Shown here in pieces: positions 1-6,892 of a stretch of 7,400 nt of DNA; positions within the stretch are counted from its first letter, which is position 1; each line of letters starts with the position of its first letter. The stretch comes from an uncultured Paenibacillaceae bacterium. Its GTDB lineage: Bacteria > Bacillota > Bacilli > Aneurinibacillales > Aneurinibacillaceae. The notes under the pieces were generated by a model. It saw nothing but the letters and a program-made list of their open reading frames with translations, ran no database searches and was not told the DNA's origin. The position numbers and the translations under genes were made by a program. The stretch is from positions 1 to 7,400 of the forward strand of contig CAMLDI010000078.1 of NCBI GenBank assembly GCA_946478845.1. Reading direction: 5' to 3'.

Positions 1-18
1 GTTTTCAACACTTATCAT
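1..18 (-). CDS. Possible start of the next gene in the operon (partial)
   Basis: After the kdpD stop, the minus strand shows an AGAAGAAGGGA purine-rich stretch, then ATAAAG and an ATG at 18-16. This opens a frame reading MISVEN to the window edge. The spacing is acceptable for a ribosome binding site, and the start lies only 32 nt past the kdpD stop, so it could be one more cistron of the kdp unit. Six codons are too few to name a product. It could be a regulator or an unrelated gene, or the ATG may be chance. Confidence 0.35.
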
Positions 19-50
19 CTTTATCCCTTCTTCTCAGGAAAGACGGACAC

Positions 51-1199
51 TTACTCCCTTTTATCCCCTTGATCAGCCACTACAAGGATATCAACATACC
101 TGGTATCTTTCATGATTTTATTAAGGATAGAACCCTTTGTGATTTCCTCCCAGCGGGAACGGGCTGATTGGCCAAGAATAAGTTGGGTGATTCCTTTCTC
201 TTTAACAAAATCAACAATAACCTGGGCAGGTTTCTTTCCATTCAAGGCCCGAATATGAAATTGGGCCCCCAGGTCTTTGGCTATTTGCTCAATCATGCGC
301 AATTTTTTATAGGTTGCATCATCCAAGTCCTGAACCGGTTTATCGGGAATATTAAGGATATAGAGCTGACATTTTAAACGACTGGCAATACGCCACCCTC
401 TCCGAATTAACCGTTCTGCATTAGGTCTGTAATTGACACAAACGAGAATCCTCTCATTGGCACCTTTCATTCCGTCTGTAATCCCTTGTTCTTGTTTGTA
501 TGTTTCCAACCTGTCATCTACATCATCGGCCACTTCCCGTAAGGAGATTTCCCGTAGGGCATTTAGGTTTCCTAAACGGAAAAAGTTTTTTAATGATTGT
601 TCAATTTTTTCTGGTTTATAAATTAATCCCGCTCTTAGCCGCTCTTGCAACTTTTCCGGTGGGGTATCAATCAACTGAATTTCATTGGCCCGATTAAGAA
701 TCAAATCAGGTACCCTTTCCCTTACTTTTACACCGGTTAATTGTTCGATGGTATTATTGAGGCTTTCCAGATGCTGAATATTCATGGCAGAGATTACATT
801 GATGCCGGCATCCAAAATTTCCAACACATCTTCGTATCTTTTTTTATGTTTGGAGCCGGGCACATTGGTATGGGCCAGTTCATCAACCACCACATATTTG
901 GAACGGCGGTGAAGAATGGCTTCTACATCCATTTCCTCCAACACTTTTCCCTGATACTGAATTTGCCGCATAGGAATGACAGGCAGGTCTCCCATTTGCA
1001 GTCTGGTTTCCTCTCGACCGTGGGTTTCAATCAGGCCGATTACAATATCTATGCCTTTTTTGTACATTTCATTGGCTTCCCGTAGCATGGCATAGGTCTT
1101 TCCTACACCTGGTGCCGCCCCCACAAATAGTTTTAAATAGGCCTCTTTCTCCCGCCGAATCATCTCTAAATAATCTTCCGGCGTTCTCTGTCTTGCCAT
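51..1199 (-). CDS. kdpD: Short KdpD-like protein: KdpD domain plus USP domain, no histidine kinase
   Basis: This 382-residue protein matches the N-terminal, cytoplasmic part of the K+ sensor KdpD. Residues about 5-215 form the KdpD domain, with a Walker A-type motif GAAPGVGKT (27-35) and a Walker B-like VVVDELAHTN (103-112). Residues about 249-376 form a universal-stress-protein (USP) domain ending in DILVVAD. Full-length KdpD is about 900 residues, with four membrane helices, a GAF region and HisKA/HATPase domains. None of these is present, so it cannot phosphorylate KdpE. The frame ends cleanly just after the USP fold, so this looks like a natural short form, as known from some Bacillus and Alicyclobacillus strains, rather than a frameshift. 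The ATG at 1199 has GGAAGGGGTG 8 nt upstream. It is the last clear gene of the kdp unit, 79 nt after kdpC. A likely role is binding ATP or a nucleotide and modulating the pump or its expression, but this is inferred. Confidence 0.93.
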   Translation of the reverse strand: MARQRTPEDYLEMIRREKEAYLKLFVGAAPGVGKTYAMLREANEMYKKGIDIVIGLIETHGREETRLQMGDLPVIPMRQIQYQGKVLEEMDVEAILHRRSKYVVVDELAHTNVPGSKHKKRYEDVLEILDAGINVISAMNIQHLESLNNTIEQLTGVKVRERVPDLILNRANEIQLIDTPPEKLQERLRAGLIYKPEKIEQSLKNFFRLGNLNALREISLREVADDVDDRLETYKQEQGITDGMKGANERILVCVNYRPNAERLIRRGWRIASRLKCQLYILNIPDKPVQDLDDATYKKLRMIEQIAKDLGAQFHIRALNGKKPAQVIVDFVKEKGITQLILGQSARSRWEEITKGSILNKIMKDTRYVDILVVADQGDKRE

Positions 1200-1238
1200 C
1201 CTATTTCACCCCTTCCTTTTCCCATTCCTATCTGCCAA

Positions 1239-1269
1239 AAGCCGCTCCTTGCATATGCTAGAGCGGCTT
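1239..1269 (-). terminator. Perfect 9-bp hairpin between kdpC and kdpD (attenuator or weak terminator)
   Basis: AAGCCGCTC (1239-1247) and GAGCGGCTT (1261-1269) form a perfect 9-bp inverted repeat around a 13-nt loop. The loop contains the palindrome GCATATGC. Read on the minus strand, the hairpin starts about 10 nt after the kdpC stop and is followed only by TTTTGG, a short U-tract. Partial termination, or an mRNA-stability structure that lowers kdpD relative to kdpFABC, is plausible. A fully efficient terminator is less likely. On the plus strand a T-rich stretch follows it, but nothing there needs terminating. Confidence 0.6.
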
Positions 1270-1278
1270 ACAATTTTG

Positions 1279-1842
1279 TTATTTTTGCATGTCGAGTAAA
1301 GCCAGGTTCAATTCAAGAACATTGACCCGGGGCTCTCCAAAAATCCCCAAGGCCCGGCCCCGGGTATGTTGATCCACCAACTGTTGCAACGCCTGCTCAC
1401 TGAATCCTGTTGCCTGAGCCACCCGTGGGATTTGCGCCTTTGCAGCTTCCGGTGAAAGATCTGGATCAAATCCCGATCCTGAAGTAGTCACAAGGTCTGC
1501 TGGTACCTTCCCTTTTAATGATGGATTTTCCTTCTCAATGGCTGCAATTTTTTCCTGTATGCTTTTTTCATAGTCTTCACTGGCCACTGCAGCATTAGTA
1601 GCCGCAGATGCTTTAGGGTCATAATTTGCCGCAGAAGACCGGGGATGGAAAAATCCTGGTGAGGTGAAATCCTGGGCCAACATACGTGAACCCTGAATTT
1701 TTCCGTTAGCCTCAATGAGGCTTCCCTCTGCCTGAGCAGGAAATAATAATTGGGCAAAACCTGTGGTGACAAAAGGATAAATAATCCCACATAAAACTAA
1801 GAGCACTAAGGATGCCCGAACAGCAATCCATAATGACTTCAT
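1279..1842 (-). CDS. kdpC: K+-transporting ATPase subunit KdpC
   Basis: KdpC is the small single-span subunit of the KdpFABC K+ pump. It stabilises the complex and is thought to raise ATP affinity of KdpB. The protein has one N-terminal membrane helix (about residues 4-26, rich in V/L/I) and then an extracytoplasmic domain. Family motifs visible are GSRMLAQDF (51-59), SGSGFDPDLSPEAA (121-134) and GEPRVNVLELN (169-179). The length of 187 residues fits the family (about 190 in E. coli). Two in-frame ATGs lie at 1848 and 1842. I choose 1842 because GGGGAG directly abuts the ATG at 1848, leaving no spacing, but sits 6 nt before the second ATG. The longer version would only add Met-Ala. It starts 28 nt after the kdpB stop, in the usual A-B-C order. 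Confidence 0.97.
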   Translation of the reverse strand: MKSLWIAVRASLVLLVLCGIIYPFVTTGFAQLLFPAQAEGSLIEANGKIQGSRMLAQDFTSPGFFHPRSSAANYDPKASAATNAAVASEDYEKSIQEKIAAIEKENPSLKGKVPADLVTTSGSGFDPDLSPEAAKAQIPRVAQATGFSEQALQQLVDQHTRGRALGIFGEPRVNVLELNLALLDMQK

Positions 1843-1870
1843 GGCCATCTCCCCATTTCCTATTAAAAGT

Positions 1871-3913
1871 CTAAACGATATGCAATCCTGCCAAAATAAT
1901 GTCGATTAGTTTAATGCCGATAAAGGGTGCAACAATTCCGCCTAATCCATAAATAAAGAGGTTTCTCATGAGCAATTTATTGGCACCCATGGCACGGTAT
2001 TTTGCCCCTTTCATCGCCACAGGTATGAGCAGTGGAATGATAATGGCATTAAAGATTAACGCCGAGAGAATTGCTGACTTCGGGTTGGAAAGGCCCATAA
2101 TATTCAATGCCTGTAATTGTGGTATTGCAAGAATAAAGAGAGCCGGAATAATGGCAAAATACTTTGCAATATCATTTGCGATGGAAAATGTGGTTAAAGA
2201 ACCCCGGGTAATCAAGAGCTGCTTGCCAATGGCTATGACAGATAGCAATTTGGTAGGATCAGAATCCAGATCAATCATATTGGCTGCTTCTTTTGCCGCC
2301 ATTGTGCCGGAATTCATGGCCAACCCTACATCAGCCTGGGCCAGGGCAGGGGCATCGTTGGTACCGTCACCGGTCATGGCAACCAATTTGCCTTCTGCCT
2401 GTTCTTTTTTAATTGCAGCAATTTTATCCTCTGGTTTTGCCTCGGCAATAAATTCATCAACACCTGCTTCATGGGCAATGGTAGCCGCTGTCAAAGGATT
2501 ATCCCCGGTACACATAATGGTTTTAATACCCATGGCACGAAGCTCGGCAAACCGTTCTTTTAACCCTGGTTTGACAGTATCTTTTAAATAAATAACCCCA
2601 TAGATCCGATTATTGACAGCTACCCCTAAGGGAGTTCCTCCCGCCTTCGAAATCCCATGTGCAATTTCCTTAAGATCTGGGGGGATAAAGCCTCCTGAAT
2701 CCATAACATATTTACTAATTGAATCAATTGCCCCTTTTCTAATGAGGGTTCCGTCTTTTAAATTCAGGCCAGACATTCTCGTATCTGCCGAAAATTCTAC
2801 TACATCTGCATCTTCATAGTATGATTCCTCCCAGGCCACATCTTTCCGTTTTGCCAGTTCCACCACAGAACGGCCTTCAGGTGTATCATCTTTCACAGAA
2901 GCTTGAAGAGATACAAAAGTAATTTCCTGGTCTGTGACCCCTTTTACCGGTACGAACTCCGCTGCCATCCGGTTGCCAAAGGTAATGGTCCCGGTTTTAT
3001 CCAGAATCATTGTATCAATATCCCCGGCAGCTTCTACCGCTTTCCCAGACATAGCCAGGACATTAAACTGGGTAACCCGATTCATCCCAGCAATCCCAAT
3101 AGCAGAAAGCAATCCACCTATCGTTGTAGGTATAAGGCAAACCAAAAGAGCAATCAGGGTGGCTACATCCAGTGAAACATGCAAATAACCGGCAATAGGA
3201 ACGAGGGTTAAAATAACGATTAGAAAGATAAGGGTTAACACAGCAAGGAGAGTGGTTAAGGCAATTTCATTTGGGGTCTTCTGCCTTGAGGCTCCCTCTA
3301 CCAGGGCAATCATCCGATCCATAAAAGATTCCCCCGGATCTGCCATTACCCTTACAATAATATGGTCGGAAACAACCCGAGTACCGCCTGTTACAGAGGA
3401 GAAATCTCCCCCTGCCTCTTTAATTACAGGTGCCGATTCCCCTGTTATGGCTGATTCATCAATAGAGGCTAACCCTTCAATGATCTCCCCATCTGCCGGG
3501 ATCAACTCTCCTGTATCTACCCGTACAATATCCCCTTTTCTTAACTTCGTTGATGGGACTTCTTTAATAGAACCATCTTTTTGCACGACACGGCCAATGG
3601 TCTCTGTTTTTGTTTTCCGCAAAGAATCAGCCTGGGCTTTCCCTCTCCCCTCGGCAATAGCTTCCGCAAAATTGGCAAACAAAAGGGTAAAGAAAAGAAT
3701 GAAAAAAACAGCTATATTATAGCCAACCCCAACCCCGCTGGGGCCAAAGGCATTTGGCATAAAAGATAAGACAAGGGTAATGAGTGTCCCTACTTCTACA
3801 ATAAACATGACGGGATTTTTGATCATCACCGCAGGATTTAATTTTTTAAAAGAATCAATAATCGCTTGAAGAACCATTTCACTGGTAAACAATTTACTTT
3901 TTTCTTTTCCCAT
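1871..3913 (-). CDS. kdpB: K+-transporting P-type ATPase subunit KdpB
   Basis: KdpB is the catalytic P-type ATPase subunit that energises K+ uptake through KdpA. At 680 residues it matches the full family length (682 in E. coli). In order it shows the actuator-domain TGES motif (157-160), membrane helices near 220-275 with the [11 protein letters not shown] segment, the phosphorylation motif DKTGT with catalytic D305, the nucleotide-domain KGA motif (393-395), TGDN (469-472) and [10 protein letters not shown] (515-524). The FSIANDIAK segment holds D581 and K584, equivalent to the Asp/Lys dipole of the E. coli protein. The serine of TGES (S160) is kept; in E. coli it is phosphorylated to inhibit the pump at high K+, so the same control is possible here. 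The ATG is preceded by GGGGAGGG with 7-nt spacing. It lies 32 nt after kdpA. Confidence 0.99.
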   Translation of the reverse strand: MGKEKSKLFTSEMVLQAIIDSFKKLNPAVMIKNPVMFIVEVGTLITLVLSFMPNAFGPSGVGVGYNIAVFFILFFTLLFANFAEAIAEGRGKAQADSLRKTKTETIGRVVQKDGSIKEVPSTKLRKGDIVRVDTGELIPADGEIIEGLASIDESAITGESAPVIKEAGGDFSSVTGGTRVVSDHIIVRVMADPGESFMDRMIALVEGASRQKTPNEIALTTLLAVLTLIFLIVILTLVPIAGYLHVSLDVATLIALLVCLIPTTIGGLLSAIGIAGMNRVTQFNVLAMSGKAVEAAGDIDTMILDKTGTITFGNRMAAEFVPVKGVTDQEITFVSLQASVKDDTPEGRSVVELAKRKDVAWEESYYEDADVVEFSADTRMSGLNLKDGTLIRKGAIDSISKYVMDSGGFIPPDLKEIAHGISKAGGTPLGVAVNNRIYGVIYLKDTVKPGLKERFAELRAMGIKTIMCTGDNPLTAATIAHEAGVDEFIAEAKPEDKIAAIKKEQAEGKLVAMTGDGTNDAPALAQADVGLAMNSGTMAAKEAANMIDLDSDPTKLLSVIAIGKQLLITRGSLTTFSIANDIAKYFAIIPALFILAIPQLQALNIMGLSNPKSAILSALIFNAIIIPLLIPVAMKGAKYRAMGANKLLMRNLFIYGLGGIVAPFIGIKLIDIILAGLHIV

Positions 3914-3945
3914 AAAACAACCCTCCCCTATTCACATTAAAATGG

Positions 3946-5625
3946 TTATTGTAACATCCCTAAATGTTCAGCAATGGGACCAATGGCGACAACCGGGAAA
4001 AAGGTTAAGGCACCTACCACCAGAATGATTGCCATAAGAATCATCGTAAACAAGGGGGTATCTGTACGGAACGTACCAACTGTTGCTGGAATAGTTCGCT
4101 TCACCGCGAGAGATCCGGCAATCGCTAACATGGCCACAATTGAGATATAACGCCCCAACAACATAACAACTCCGAGAGAGTAATTATAGAAATCCGTATT
4201 AGCAGCTAATCCGGCAAAGGCAGAACCGTTATTCGCCGCTCCGGAGGTAAAGGCATATACGACTTCCGTAATGCCGTGATATCCTGGATTGGCGATGGAA
4301 GATACAGCACTGGGAACAAGAAATGCAATGGCTGTTGAAACTAAGATTAAGATGGGGTGAATTAGCAAAGCAATAGAAGCTAGTTTGATTTCTTTTCCTT
4401 CTATTTTTCTGCCAAGAAACTCCGGAGTCCGCCCTACCATTAATCCGCAGATAAAAACGGTGAAGATGACATATAGCAATCCGTTTAATAGACCGACACC
4501 TTTTCCCCCGAAGATGTTGTTTAACATCATTTCTGCTAGAGGAACAAATCCTCCTAAAGGAGTAAGAGAATCGTGCATATTATTTACCGATCCGGTCGTG
4601 GCTGCTGTAGTGACTGTCGTAAACAAAGCCGACTCTGATAGGCCAAAACGGACTTCTTTCCCTTCCATATTTCCCTGGACTCCCATGGCTTGCAGAGCAG
4701 GAGTCCCGTTGTATTCGGCATAAAAAACCGATGTTAGCATTATGAGAAACATAATGCCCATTGCAGAAAAAACCACCCAGCCTTGCCGTTTATTTTTGAT
4801 CATGACACCAAAAGCATAAACCAGGGCTGTGGGCAAAAGCATCATGCTTAAAATATGGATTAAGTTTGTCAAAGGCGTAGGATTTTCAAAGGGATGGGCC
4901 GCATTGGTGCCAAAAAATCCCCCGCCATTGGTTCCCAAATGTTTAATCGATTCAAGAGAAGCCACCGGCCCCCTAGTAATGGTTTGAACAATTCCCTCTA
5001 TCGTTGTACCGTGAGCAGCCCCATTTATCGTCTGGGGTACTCCCTGGAACACAAGAAATAAAGCAACGATAAAAGATAAAGGAAGAAAGACTCTTATGAT
5101 AGACCGGACAATATCCATATAAAAGTTACCCAGGTTATCTTCTTTCCCTACCAGACCGCGAATAAAGGCCATGGCAACAGCAAAACCAGTGGCAGCGGAA
5201 GTGAACATAGGGAAGGTAATTGCGATCATTTGTGAAAGATAAGAGAGTGAATTTTCCCCGCTATATGCCTGCCAGTTGGTATTGGTAATAAAGGAGACTG
5301 CCGTGTTAAAAGCCAGAGCAAAAGACATATTGTCAATCCCATCTGGATTAAGGGGCAAGAATTTCTGGGTAAGCAATACGATCAGCAACAATAAAAACAT
5401 AAAGAGATTGCAAAGGAGCATTGCCCCTACATATTTCTTCCAACCCATCTTTTCCTCTTGCCGGACACCAATTAATCGATAGATCAACCTTTCGACTGGG
5501 CCGAACACACGGTCTAATCTGGATTGTTTATAATCAAATACTTTAACTAAATATAACCCAACAGGTTTTACTAAAAGCATAATAATGGCAAGTGTAACCA
5601 GTACTTGCACAATGCCCATCACCAT
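3946..5625 (-). CDS. kdpA: K+-transporting ATPase subunit KdpA (K+ channel-like subunit)
   Basis: KdpA is the membrane subunit that selects and conducts K+; it belongs to the superfamily of K+ transporters (SKT). Its 559 residues match the family (557 in E. coli). The four pore-loop signatures are all present: SFITNTNWQAY (111-121), GTNGGGFFGTNAAHPFENPT (231-250), TTGSVNNMHDS (343-353) and SGAANNGSAFAGL (461-473). Hydrophobic segments run from the N-terminus (5-28) through the C-terminus (525-548), consistent with ten membrane helices. The start at 5625 has AAGGGGG 8 nt upstream; a second in-frame ATG two codons later is a weaker alternative. It follows kdpF by 33 nt. No truncation or unusual feature is seen. 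Confidence 0.99.
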   Translation of the reverse strand: MVMGIVQVLVTLAIIMLLVKPVGLYLVKVFDYKQSRLDRVFGPVERLIYRLIGVRQEEKMGWKKYVGAMLLCNLFMFLLLLIVLLTQKFLPLNPDGIDNMSFALAFNTAVSFITNTNWQAYSGENSLSYLSQMIAITFPMFTSAATGFAVAMAFIRGLVGKEDNLGNFYMDIVRSIIRVFLPLSFIVALFLVFQGVPQTINGAAHGTTIEGIVQTITRGPVASLESIKHLGTNGGGFFGTNAAHPFENPTPLTNLIHILSMMLLPTALVYAFGVMIKNKRQGWVVFSAMGIMFLIMLTSVFYAEYNGTPALQAMGVQGNMEGKEVRFGLSESALFTTVTTAATTGSVNNMHDSLTPLGGFVPLAEMMLNNIFGGKGVGLLNGLLYVIFTVFICGLMVGRTPEFLGRKIEGKEIKLASIALLIHPILILVSTAIAFLVPSAVSSIANPGYHGITEVVYAFTSGAANNGSAFAGLAANTDFYNYSLGVVMLLGRYISIVAMLAIAGSLAVKRTIPATVGTFRTDTPLFTMILMAIILVVGALTFFPVVAIGPIAEHLGMLQ

Positions 5626-5658
5626 TTTCCATTCCCCCTTCTTTCCTGCATATCATCT

Positions 5659-5736
5659 CTAAAATTTTTCTGGATAGATAAGCACATAACTTAGATAACC
5701 TATTAATCCAACAGCGATAACAAGAAGTAAGACCAT
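5659..5736 (-). CDS. kdpF: K+-transporting ATPase subunit KdpF, 25 residues
   Basis: This small frame reads MVLLLVIAVGLIGYLSYVLI and ends YPEKF. It is a single membrane helix with the GYLxYxLIxxExF pattern that also ends E. coli KdpF (29 aa). KdpF is a lipid-like peptide that stabilises the KdpABC complex at the KdpA/KdpB interface. GGGAGGGAG lies about 4-7 nt before the ATG. It sits 22 nt after the RCK-like gene and 33 nt before kdpA, the standard kdpF position. A longer 65-residue frame overlapping it from 5740 is out of phase and does not resemble any Kdp protein. Confidence 0.93.
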   Translation of the reverse strand: MVLLLVIAVGLIGYLSYVLIYPEKF

Positions 5737-5758
5737 ACAACTCCCTCCCATTTCATTT

Positions 5759-6166
5759 TTAAAAATTATTTATAATCCAATTTAATCGATTGGATCCAGG
5801 CTTACTGACAATGACATAATTGGCTCCTAAATGCTTATAAATTTTCAAGTGACGCATAGTATGGGTAATGACAAAGATATTTCCTGTGCTAAGTTCTGAA
5901 AAGAAGACTACAATCTCCATTTTTTCTTTCATTTCATCGGGAAATAAAAAAATGGAATTGTAATCCATGAGAAGGGATTTTTCCATCTCTAACTTATGCA
6001 AATTAATGTGGAACATGCCCTCCTTGTTTTTGTTACTCCCATCATCTTTTCTTTGGTAGTATGCAAAAGAATCATTTATTTCCTTACGTTGAAAATTGAA
6101 CGTTGTTAAGTTCTTAACGAATGATAGGAACGCCTCACCCTTTCCGACAACCAAAATGTTTTCCAT
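5759..6166 (-). CDS. Degenerate RCK/TrkA-N-like protein, first gene of the kdp unit
   Basis: The protein has 135 residues and no membrane segment, so it is probably cytoplasmic. I see an RCK-N (TrkA-N) pattern. MENILVVGKGEAF (1-13) looks like the first strand and a decayed GxGxxG loop, with Phe replacing the last Gly. HINLHKLEMEKSLLMDYNSI (53-72) and then FFSELSTGNIFVITHT (88-103) follow. KIYKHLGANYVIVSKPG (108-124) strongly recalls the KtrA stretch where a helix leads into 'IGADRIIHPE'. No RCK-C domain follows. The start at 6166 is set by AGGAGGT 9 nt upstream; a longer frame to 6358 lacks such a site and its extra residues look noncoding. Its stop is 22 nt from kdpF, so it is co-transcribed. 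I recall an extra gene (kdpZ) upstream of kdpF in Alicyclobacillus acidocaldarius, but cannot confirm it is the same. RCK domains regulate K+ transporters, so a regulatory role is an inference. Confidence 0.75.
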   Translation of the reverse strand: MENILVVGKGEAFLSFVKNLTTFNFQRKEINDSFAYYQRKDDGSNKNKEGMFHINLHKLEMEKSLLMDYNSIFLFPDEMKEKMEIVVFFSELSTGNIFVITHTMRHLKIYKHLGANYVIVSKPGSNRLNWIINNF

Positions 6167-6521
6167 TCTGGATGCACCTCCTAAGTGTATAGATGATTGT
6201 TTCGGCACTCCTTGTTCCTTACGCTTTTCAGAATTGAAACTGAAATTCGTTAGATGGACAAAAAAAGACCGCATACACCTTTCCCAAATACTCCATGAAA
6301 AAACATACGCAGATTGATTCTCTTGTGGAATAGAATCCCAGCTGCAGTGATCTTTCATTTGAATTTGAGAAAAAGTGTACCGGTCTACCTAATGCCCAGC
6401 TAGTTTCCACTATCTCTGCATTCCGTCTACCTGATTCTTTTTCTTAAAAACCATCTTTTTAGGCAAAACAAAAAGACCTGTTCTACGTTAGGAAAACTCT
6501 TTTCTATGCAAAAGTGCACAC
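6167..6521 (-). other. Long unexplained leader between terminator and first structural gene
   Basis: About 355 nt separate the riboswitch terminator from the RCK-like start. Open frames here (minus 6358 onward and 6410-6228, plus 6096-6317) lack ribosome binding sites and have poor protein-like composition, so I read the stretch as noncoding. Visible elements are a direct repeat GTCTACCT at 6383-6390 and 6425-6432, a TAGT/ACTA inverted repeat between them, an inverted repeat GATTCT/AGAATC (6316-6321, 6332-6337), TTTCAG/CTGAAA (6226-6231, 6240-6245), and an A/T-only-like hairpin TCTTTTT/AAAAAGA (6454-6460, 6470-6476). No convincing second promoter was found. Confidence 0.5.
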
Positions 6522-6561
6522 AAAAAAGCCCCCTAAATCAAGGCGGTCTTTAGACCTCCTT
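6522..6561 (-). terminator. Expression-platform terminator of the kdp c-di-AMP riboswitch
   Basis: On the minus strand AAGGAGGTC (6561-6553) pairs with GACCGCCTT (6548-6540) across a TTTA loop: nine positions with one A-G mismatch. This is followed by GATTTAGGGGGC and a run of six T (6527-6522). GCCTT can also pair with GGGGC next to the T-run, giving a shorter, U-tract-adjacent stem. The exact terminator fold is therefore uncertain, but a GC-rich hairpin plus T-run just after a riboswitch is the normal arrangement for transcriptional OFF control. Confidence 0.7.
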
Positions 6562-6565
6562 CGCT

Positions 6566-6690
6566 TTAGCCGACGAAGTTAGCTGACGGGTAGGATGGCG
6601 AAAGAGAAGCTCTCATCCCTTCTACAAAAGTAGAATTAACCCCAAAAGATTGGTTCCTCCGCTCCCGAATAATCGGGACTAGGCCGAATG
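6566..6690 (-). ncRNA. c-di-AMP (ydaO/yuaA-type) riboswitch controlling the kdp operon
   Basis: The minus strand carries the hallmark segments of the ydaO/yuaA aptamer in order: a hairpin CCCGA/TCGGG, GAGCGGAGGAACCA, TTGGGGTTAATTC, GTAGAAGGGATGAGA, CCTACCCGTCAGCTAAC, and a closing P1 formed by GGCC (6685-6682) with GGCT (6571-6568). The CCGTCAGCTAAC block (6589-6578) is the most diagnostic. Ligand binding in this class turns genes off, often K+ uptake genes; B. subtilis ktrAB and kimA are known targets. Here it lies upstream of the kdp genes. An alternative hairpin CTTCGT (6578-6573) with GCGAAG (6564-6559) would use up part of the terminator's 5' arm and could be the antiterminator. Confidence 0.9.
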
Positions 6691-6711
6691 AAATTGTTAG
6701 TATTGAGTTTT

Positions 6712-6740
6712 ATTATACTCGGAACCATGCAAAATAAAAG
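6712..6740 (-). promoter_or_regulatory. Likely sigma-A promoter for the kdp transcript
   Basis: A perfect -10 hexamer TATAAT lies at 6717-6712 on the minus strand, about 25 nt before the riboswitch begins, so a start near 6705 fits. The matching -35 position, 17 bp upstream, reads CTTTTA, a poor match to TTGACA. The promoter is therefore either weak or helped by an activator. Confidence 0.6.
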
Positions 6741-6784
6741 GGGGAAATACAGGAATTTTCCATGATTATTTGCCATTTCCATAG

Positions 6785-6800
6785 AAAAATTTAAATTTTT
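6785..6800. repeat. Perfect 16-bp A/T palindrome in the divergent promoter region
   Basis: Five A, three T, three A and five T form a perfect inverted repeat with no spacer. It lies between the two divergent promoters, about 45-85 bp from each. It could be an operator or a curved, easily melted segment. In such AT-rich DNA chance is also possible. Confidence 0.4.
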
Positions 6801-6839
6801 GACCCCATTTCTTACTCTACCTTTATTTTTGACGATTTT

Positions 6840-6886
6840 TTGACATTTTTCATTCCTTTACATTTATATTTTTTAGGAAGTATAGT
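6840..6886 (+). promoter_or_regulatory. Promoter region for the MpsC-like gene
   Basis: Two overlapping candidates are seen. TTTACA (6857-6862) with TATAGT (6881-6886) at 18-bp spacing would start transcription near 6893, exactly where the riboswitch begins, so I favour it. TTGACA (6840-6845) with TTTATA (6863-6868) at 17-bp spacing would start about 18 nt earlier. Both are sigma-A-like. Confidence 0.65.
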
Positions 6887-6892
6887 AATTAA

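Noticed and set aside
1515..1790. 91-aa minus-strand frame within kdpC
   Set aside because: Alternative frame of kdpC; the KdpC frame holds all family motifs.
1968..2591. 207-aa plus-strand frame opposite kdpB (and similar plus-strand frames at 3252-3722, 4385-4723, 741-1085)
   Set aside because: Antisense shadows of well-conserved kdp genes with no independent ribosome binding sites or domain patterns.
5543..5740. 65-aa minus-strand frame overlapping kdpF and the kdpA start
   Set aside because: Out of phase with both kdpF and kdpA, whose products are clearly recognisable; composition is not protein-like.
6167..6358. N-terminal extension of the RCK-like gene to an ATG at 6358
   Set aside because: No ribosome binding site at 6358, residues rich in Trp, Cys and Ser without domain likeness, whereas AGGAGGT sits 9 nt before the ATG at 6166 and the fold begins there.
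6228..6410. 60-aa minus-strand frame METSWALGR...
   Set aside because: No ribosome binding site, low-complexity Phe/Cys/Ser composition, and it overlaps the leader; most likely chance.
6454..6476. TCTTTTT/AAAAAGA inverted repeat as a second terminator
   Set aside because: The stem has one G-C/C-G pair only and a 9-nt loop; too weak for intrinsic termination on either strand.
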